A stretch of 64,000 nt of DNA, taken from NCBI GenBank assembly GCA_900767955.1, contig CAAGBC010000018.1:20221-84220 (forward strand). The letters run 5' to 3'. Both the position numbers and the translations under genes were made by a program. The notes under the pieces were generated by a model. The model did no database searches, was not told the origin of the DNA, and saw nothing but the letters and a program-made list of their open reading frames with translations. Of this stretch, positions 58,157-64,000 are shown one piece after another (position 1 is the first letter of the stretch; each line of letters starts with the position of its first letter). The stretch comes from Spirochaetia bacterium. GTDB taxonomy: Bacteria; Spirochaetota; Spirochaetia; Treponematales; Treponemataceae.

Positions 58157-61100
58157 ATGAAATTAGAAGTTATAAAATCAGCACAAGGTTATGACAATTA
58201 TAGAATTATTGGTGAAATGACTGAAGAATTAAAAAACTTTTTTGTAGAAAAAGGGTATCGTTGGTCCAGTTATAATAAATGTTATTATCCTGGAACACTT
58301 GAAGCAAAATATGAAAATACATCTTTTACAGAGGAGTTAAAAAAAACTTTTTTTTCAAATAATAATAACGACATCAATAACAAAAATAAAGAAAAAACAG
58401 TTCAATTAGAAGATTTAATCGCTGAACTCCGTGAAGAAATTCGTTTGCAAAAAGAAAAAATCAAAGAGTTAGAATCTGTTATTGAAGAAAAAAATAATAA
58501 TGTAGACGGAATAATCCCTAAATATAAAAGCGAAATAACTAATGTTGATACAGAATTAGAAGAACAAATAGACAATGCCATTGATAATAAGGATTATGAA
58601 CATTTAGCAAATCTTACTACTATTCCTGAAAATGAAGTTCAAGCCGATATCGTTTGGGATATTGAAGATGAAACTGAAATTATTATTACAGAAGAAGAAT
58701 TAGAAATCTGTAAAAAAATTATTCCACCAAATCAATATGCTTATACTTTGGGACTAACACAAGGTGAAGAAGGTGATTTTTACAAACAAAAATTAAAAGA
58801 TATTGCAAAAATTGCAAAGCAAATAACAACAGATGATGAGCTTGTAAATAATGATGGAACTCACAATGTTGGTTTTCATTATTTCGTTGGTAATTCTGAT
58901 TTTTATATTTCGGAAATCAAATCAGATGGATTAGCTTTTGGATACACCATTTTAAATGGTGATATTGAAATGGCAGAGTGGGGATATCAAGATTTAGATG
59001 AAATTATCAATGTAAGTCAATGGATAGAAATGGATTATCATGTTCCAGAAGGAATGACCATTGAACGAATGTTAGAAGAAAAATATCCAGAATATTATAA
59101 ACAAGAAAGTGTTGTAGAGATTGAAGTTGATAACATCATTTATTCTGAAGAATTTATTAAAAAATTTGGCGATTGGGAAAAAGCTCAACGGTTAGAAAAA
59201 TTAAAAAATTCGGAAATAATCAGAAAGCCAAAAAATGTTATTATTAATGGTGTTCATTTTGATTTACAAATAGAAAATGCTCGTAATAACAAGGATTCAA
59301 AAACTTTAAGAAATATTGCAAAAGAAATTGGAAAAAGTATAAAAGGAACTTATATAAATAAGGACTTAAATGTTGAAGTCATTATAAGTATGGGGAATAT
59401 TGATGAAATTAAAAATCATCATATTTTATCAAGTGGTCATATTGAAGCTATGCAATATATTCCACAGATAATTGAAAATGGAATATATATTACAGAAGAA
59501 GAAAATCAAGACAAACAAAAGCATCCAAATATCAGCAAATATAAATATTTAATATCTGGTATAAAAATTGGAGAAACAGATTATACCTGTAAATCTGTAA
59601 TTGGTGTTGATAAGGATGGAAATCATTATTATGACCAAAGATTATCAGAAATAGAAAAAGGATTGCTACTAGATAACCTTTCCCAACTGATGAGTCGGGG
59701 GAAATCAGAACAATCCCTTAATAATTATGATAAGCGTTTAATGCGCATTTGTCAATGTCCTCAAAGTTTGTATTTAGATGAGAACTTAAAGCCTTCAAAG
59801 GAAACTGTAGAAAAAGTTCTAAATGGAAAATTATGGCTTGAAAAAGATTCTAATGATATTCAAATTTTACATGATATTTCAAATGGTACTGAAAAATTAA
59901 TAGGTGAAGAATTAAGTGAACTTTTAAAAGAAACAAAAACTCAAGATTTAAATTTAAAAGAAAATATATTTCATTCAGGATTCAATGCACTACATACACT
60001 AAATGAAAAATATGCAATAGAATTTATACCTGCAGAAGAAGGTAAAATAGAAGTTAATTCTGAAGCTGATAAATGGATTGTAAGATTTTTCGATATTTCC
60101 AAAGTTATTCCAGGAGATTTAATTGATAAAGGTCGTTTTATTCAATCATATTATGCAAGTTCATTATTGCAACATCAAGATTCAAATGTTGGATTAAATC
60201 TTGGTTATGGTTGGAAACTTGATGCAGAAACTTTTATGCATGCAAAAGAATTAATAAAAGATTTTGTATCAATTGATATGAGTGAAATTTTTAGTTCAAA
60301 ACAAAATAATACACAACAAGAAAAAACAAAAATTGAAAATGATAAAGAATATGCAAGAGAACTTGCTGATTGGATTATTCAGTATGGTCTTGAAAATTCT
60401 GTAAGTCAGGAAAACTATATTATTTCTTATGATGATATTATTGAAAATACAGATACAACAATTGAATGGTTAAATAAAAATTACGAACTCGTGAATGAAG
60501 CTTTAGCTGAACATAATGATAATGAACTTCTTGAATATGTTCCTGAAGAAAGTAATAAAAATGATTTTAATCTATATTTTTGTAGTAACGCTACAGAAAA
60601 AGGTGGGAATACTCTTTTTAAACAAAACAAAAATGGTCGCTGGGTTAGAAAAACTGATGAAGAATTAGAGCTAGAATTACAAGAAGAATCAGAACTTGAA
60701 AATGAGCCTGTATATACAATTAATGGAATAGAATATTTAGAATCTGAAATTGAAGCTGGATTAAGAGAAGATATAAGACAGATTTTTCAAGAATATGATG
60801 CAAGTGAAATCGAAGAAAATCTTGTTCTAAATAATGTAAAACTTTATAAAGGTGAAAATATAGATCAACTTTCTCTTTTGGTTGAATATGATTCAAAAAA
60901 TCCAAATAATAAATGGACTGAAGATGCTTTATTTAACGCATTGGCAGAAGAAAATATTTCTTTTGCAGGTGTGAAAGTTGATATAAATCCAATTACTCCT
61001 GAAAAATCTGGGACTATTGAAGAATATCTTAATAAACTTGATTCAATTAAAACTGATTTTGAAAATGTCGCAAACAAAGTTTTTGAAACTGTTACAAAAC

Positions 61101-64000
61101 AATATGGGAACAATTACAAAGAATTTTATGATACTTATGAAATTCTAAAAGAACAGTTCATAGAAAATGAAAATCGCTATGTTGGTGATGCAAGAGTTCG
61201 AGAAAGTTTTAAACAGGCTCATAATGAATTAGTAAAATTACAAGTAGAAGAGCTTGATGAAATCATAAAGCAATCTCAGAATCTTGAAATCGCAAAAATT
61301 GCTAGTATTAGATATTTTAATGCTTTTGGTAATGATGGACTTACAACAGGCAATCTTTATTTATCAACAGGTATTGGTTCTTATAGTAATGGACGATTTT
61401 CAACATCTCAAGAAAAAATGCAAGAATATATTGAAAATAGATATTCTACTTTGCATGAAAAAAATATACACAAAGAACCTCACACAAAAAAAGAAATAAA
61501 AAATATTCGTGAACAATGTCGTGAAATTTTACAGAAATCTGATAATGAAATCACAGAAGAAGATAAATTGATCCTGGCACAATATGAAGGTGGTGGTGGA
61601 ATTAATGAAGAAAATAGAACTTCTGCACAAGTATTAAATGAATTTTACACACCAAATAATTTAATTGAAAAAGTATGGAATCTTGTAGATGCATATCATC
61701 CAAATGGTAAAACTGTTTTAGAGCCAACAGCAGGTATTGGAAAATTTGCAAATAACAGACCAAATAATCAATTTACAATGCACGAACTTGACGAAACATC
61801 TGCTCGTATCAACAAAATTCTACATCCAGAAGCAAAAATAATTCAGGGAGCTTATCAGAAACAATTTCTTGATGAAAATGAAAGAGCAAAAAATCCTGAT
61901 TTTATTCAACCAAAATATGACATTGTAATTGGAAATCCTCCTTATGGTGAATATTCTGGAAAGTATAAAAATATTGAAGGGAAACATCATCAGCGTTATG
62001 AAGAATATTTTATTGAAAAAGGACTTGATGCTTTAAAAGATGAAAATTCTATTTTAGCCTATGTTGTTCCAAGTGGATTTTTGGATTCAAAAAATGACAA
62101 GGTAAAGGAACTTATTGCTTCAAAAGGTCAATTTGTAGATGCATATCGTTTACCTGCAGGAACTTTTTCAACAACAGATGTTGGAACTGATATTTTAATT
62201 ATGCGGTCCTGGGAAAAAGTGCGAAAAGAATTTGATAAAGATTTTACAAATGATGGACATTTAATAACAAAAGAACAAGCATTTAAATCTTTTCAAAGAG
62301 GAAATGCAGAACTTCTTTCTAATGGGGAACATTTCAAAGACCACCCAGAAAAAATACTTGGTGAAATAAAGCAACGCACAAATCAATTTGGAAAATTAGT
62401 TGATGCAGTAGTTCATCACGAAGGTTTATCAATTCAAGATGAGTTAAATAAAATTGATGATTTTGTAAGTGAAATAAAAAAAAGTAATACTTATGAAAAT
62501 CAAAAACAAAACTTCATTCTTGAAAAACTTTCAGCTGCAGGAATTGAAGTTGTTACGGATAAAAATGAATTTAACCGTATTCTTGAAAGAGAAGAGTTAC
62601 TTCAGAAAATGGCTATTGATTTTTCAGAATTTGAAAAATTGGAAGAGTCAATAAACAATCAAAAATCATCAAACCTACATCTTCAAGATGAAAAACTTGA
62701 TTTAGAATCTCAAAAGAAAATTCTTCAACAAAAAAATCATGCAAAGTTTGTAGAAGTTGTAAAACAATTAGAAAAGTATATTCCTACAAATGAATATATG
62801 AACACTACAAAATCTGTTAGTTTTTATTCTAAAGTTTTAATTAATAGTACAAAACTAAGTGATAGAGCAAGTAATAATATTTTCTTAATTAAAGTAAATA
62901 ATCCTGGCCAAAATGATATTTTTGTTGTAAGACAAGATCCTAAACTTTATTGGGTAGAGATTTTAGGAAAATTTAATGATTTTGAAAAATTATCACAATT
63001 TGAAAGTGTGCAGTCCTTATTTAATGATACTGTTATTATTGAAAATTTTACTGAAAATCTTAAATCTTACATGCAACAGCAGCTTGTTATTGAACAACAA
63101 AAACAAAACAAACTTATTAATGAAGTAAATTCTTCAATGCAAAAATTAAAAGAAATGGATATTAAGAATAGTGATATTCTTTCAGATTTTGTGCAACTTG
63201 ATAAATCATTAAGATTTAATTCAAACTTTGAAATTGAAAGTTCATCACTTAACGAAATGGTATCTATTTTTCCTGGTTCTACAGGTAAAAGTGGACTTGG
63301 AATAAGACATATCATTGAAGAACGATATAAAAAAGATAATTTATCACAAGATGAAATTACAGCTTTAAGTGCTTTAATTCTTGAAACTGTAAAAACAGGT
63401 GAAATTACAAGAGATAGTAAAAATCGTTGTGAAATTACAAAAAATGGAATTATTGCAATTATTAGAAAAGATTTTGATGATAGAGATGAAAATTGGATTT
63501 TAACAGGTTTTCAGTATAAAGGTGAAAATGAAGAAAAAAATAGAGAAGCAACAGAAGCTATACAAACGGTTATCGCTCAATATAGCCATTCACTTGAATA
63601 CTCTTACTTCCGCAATCAAGTGGGAGCTGTTATATCTTCTCTTGATTTAAATATATCACAAACTGAAAATAAGTCAACTATTCAAAACTTTATTACCCAA
63701 GACGGAACAATCTACGGATTCACTCACGAAGGAAAAATCTACCTTAATCCAGATATTGTTTCATCAGAAGCTGCAATCCATGAATACACACATCTTTGGG
63801 ATAATTACATAAAAGTAACAAATCCTGAACTTTGGAACAAAGGGAAAGAAATTTTCAAAAATACATATCTTTGGGAAGACGTCAAAAATGATCCAAATTA
63901 CCAGGATATTGCTCACGATGAAGATTTAATTTTATCAGAATGTCATGCTCGTATTACAGGAAAAATTGCGGACCAGATTTTAGATAAAATCTTAACTGAA
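58157..64000 (+). CDS. Very large polyvalent protein with N6-adenine methylase domain, 3' end cut by window
   Basis: The frame is open for 1948 codons from ATG 58157 (AGGAGA nine bases upstream) to the window end. Parts in order: a small N-terminal domain (GYRWSSYNKCYYPGT), a coiled coil (about 81-115), and a segment at about 335-520 starting KKFGDWEKAQ and including SSGHIEAMQYIPQIIENG. That segment matches a domain typical of large polyvalent phage/ICE proteins (barnase/colicin-like nuclease 3). An N6-adenine methyltransferase follows with EPTAGIGKF (1189-1197) and catalytic NPPY (1260-1263). Near the end is HEYTH (1875-1879), a zinc-metalloprotease-like motif. Such proteins are thought to enter the recipient with the DNA and modify it against restriction. 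A helicase part may follow outside the window. Confidence 0.85.
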   Translation, partial: MKLEVIKSAQGYDNYRIIGEMTEELKNFFVEKGYRWSSYNKCYYPGTLEAKYENTSFTEELKKTFFSNNNNDINNKNKEKTVQLEDLIAELREEIRLQKEKIKELESVIEEKNNNVDGIIPKYKSEITNVDTELEEQIDNAIDNKDYEHLANLTTIPENEVQADIVWDIEDETEIIITEEELEICKKIIPPNQYAYTLGLTQGEEGDFYKQKLKDIAKIAKQITTDDELVNNDGTHNVGFHYFVGNSDFYISEIKSDGLAFGYTILNGDIEMAEWGYQDLDEIINVSQWIEMDYHVPEGMTIERMLEEKYPEYYKQESVVEIEVDNIIYSEEFIKKFGDWEKAQRLEKLKNSEIIRKPKNVIINGVHFDLQIENARNNKDSKTLRNIAKEIGKSIKGTYINKDLNVEVIISMGNIDEIKNHHILSSGHIEAMQYIPQIIENGIYITEEENQDKQKHPNISKYKYLISGIKIGETDYTCKSVIGVDKDGNHYYDQRLSEIEKGLLLDNLSQLMSRGKSEQSLNNYDKRLMRICQCPQSLYLDENLKPSKETVEKVLNGKLWLEKDSNDIQILHDISNGTEKLIGEELSELLKETKTQDLNLKENIFHSGFNALHTLNEKYAIEFIPAEEGKIEVNSEADKWIVRFFDISKVIPGDLIDKGRFIQSYYASSLLQHQDSNVGLNLGYGWKLDAETFMHAKELIKDFVSIDMSEIFSSKQNNTQQEKTKIENDKEYARELADWIIQYGLENSVSQENYIISYDDIIENTDTTIEWLNKNYELVNEALAEHNDNELLEYVPEESNKNDFNLYFCSNATEKGGNTLFKQNKNGRWVRKTDEELELELQEESELENEPVYTINGIEYLESEIEAGLREDIRQIFQEYDASEIEENLVLNNVKLYKGENIDQLSLLVEYDSKNPNNKWTEDALFNALAEENISFAGVKVDINPITPEKSGTIEEYLNKLDSIKTDFENVANKVFETVTKQYGNNYKEFYDTYEILKEQFIENENRYVGDARVRESFKQAHNELVKLQVEELDEIIKQSQNLEIAKIASIRYFNAFGNDGLTTGNLYLSTGIGSYSNGRFSTSQEKMQEYIENRYSTLHEKNIHKEPHTKKEIKNIREQCREILQKSDNEITEEDKLILAQYEGGGGINEENRTSAQVLNEFYTPNNLIEKVWNLVDAYHPNGKTVLEPTAGIGKFANNRPNNQFTMHELDETSARINKILHPEAKIIQGAYQKQFLDENERAKNPDFIQPKYDIVIGNPPYGEYSGKYKNIEGKHHQRYEEYFIEKGLDALKDENSILAYVVPSGFLDSKNDKVKELIASKGQFVDAYRLPAGTFSTTDVGTDILIMRSWEKVRKEFDKDFTNDGHLITKEQAFKSFQRGNAELLSNGEHFKDHPEKILGEIKQRTNQFGKLVDAVVHHEGLSIQDELNKIDDFVSEIKKSNTYENQKQNFILEKLSAAGIEVVTDKNEFNRILEREELLQKMAIDFSEFEKLEESINNQKSSNLHLQDEKLDLESQKKILQQKNHAKFVEVVKQLEKYIPTNEYMNTTKSVSFYSKVLINSTKLSDRASNNIFLIKVNNPGQNDIFVVRQDPKLYWVEILGKFNDFEKLSQFESVQSLFNDTVIIENFTENLKSYMQQQLVIEQQKQNKLINEVNSSMQKLKEMDIKNSDILSDFVQLDKSLRFNSNFEIESSSLNEMVSIFPGSTGKSGLGIRHIIEERYKKDNLSQDEITALSALILETVKTGEITRDSKNRCEITKNGIIAIIRKDFDDRDENWILTGFQYKGENEEKNREATEAIQTVIAQYSHSLEYSYFRNQVGAVISSLDLNISQTENKSTIQNFITQDGTIYGFTHEGKIYLNPDIVSSEAAIHEYTHLWDNYIKVTNPELWNKGKEIFKNTYLWEDVKNDPNYQDIAHDEDLILSECHARITGKIADQILDKILTE

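Larger units (their letters stand above)
24694..64000. mobile_element. Integrative and conjugative element (Tn4371-like Trb system), left part
   Basis: Everything from the end of tRNA-Val to the window end fits one ICE. It has a tyrosine integrase beside the tRNA, hicAB, topB, a relaxase, a full set of trb mating genes (F, G, I, B, C, D, E, J, L), the coupling protein TraG, cargo genes and antirestriction genes. The shared palindromes (26972-41163) and the shared leader motif (topB, trbF, traG) tie the parts together. The right boundary and attR are not in view; more than 39 kb is present. The trb set and RHH gene match Tn4371-family ICEs, but trbFGI is moved ahead of traG. Confidence 0.88.

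Noticed and set aside
60720..61499. Open frames of 61-82 codons on both strands within the large polyvalent gene
   Set aside because: The main frame from 58157 is continuous through this region with recognisable domains. These are shadows.

Overview
The window reads as two joined pieces of one AT-rich genome. Bases 1 to about 24,700 are ordinary chromosome, most likely from a Treponema-type spirochaete. That is an inference from the low GC, the frequent TTG starts, the lax lipoprotein signals (FFASC, VFFSC, VLSSC), and the mix of ruvB-queA, paired LptF/LptG permeases, tgt, HEAT-repeat, CapA, pta and rfb genes. From about 24,694 to the window end the DNA belongs to an integrative and conjugative element (ICE). 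It begins at the 3' end of a tRNA-Val(UAC) gene, and its right end lies outside the window.

Chromosomal part. The 3' part of ruvB overlaps queA (1-1894). A five-gene reverse operon (8317 to 1901) then carries a nucleotide-sugar dehydratase, a DegT-type aminotransferase and three subunits of a molybdenum-hydroxylase-like complex with weakened active-site motifs. Forward genes follow: a small exported protein, a Glu/Pro-rich SPOR protein, dut, two LptF/G permeases, tgt and a HEAT-repeat protein (8519-16975). A reverse block holds a DEAH helicase, a CapA-like lipoprotein and pta (16991-21754). Then rfbA-rfbC-rfbB (21882-24504) makes dTDP-sugar intermediates, and the tRNA-Val gene sits at 24620-24693.

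ICE. The left end has an XRE regulator, a tyrosine integrase and a hicA/hicB toxin-antitoxin pair. Next come topB in reverse, a 670-base non-coding region that looks like an origin of transfer, and a mobilisation operon ending in a DUF3363-type relaxase. The mating apparatus is of the Trb (P-type, VirB-like) kind known from Tn4371-family ICEs, but it is split into two operons: trbF-trbG-trbI (31940-35003) and traG-RHH-trbB-C-D-E-J-L (44366-54224). Between them lie a 1960-residue Ig-like repeat lipoprotein, a candidate small RNA, a DUF3800 gene and several small cargo genes. After trbL come three reverse genes (an HTH protein, a PilZ protein and an unknown), then two antirestriction-type genes and a very large polyvalent protein with an N6-adenine methylase domain and an HEYTH motif, cut by the window end.

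Regulatory layer of the ICE, which is the most unusual part. (1) Ten copies of a palindrome built on AAGCGTCACGTGACGCTT lie between genes from 26972 to 41163, with compensatory base changes. (2) The three transfer promoters (topB, trbF, traG) carry the same 11-base motif TCTACCCGTCC exactly 13 bases after the -10 box and just before the ribosome binding site. (3) A promoter-hairpin-terminator unit at 41015-41082 could make a ~68-nt RNA whose terminator stem and loop can pair with that motif. Together these suggest coordinated post-transcriptional control of transfer. This is a hypothesis from sequence only.
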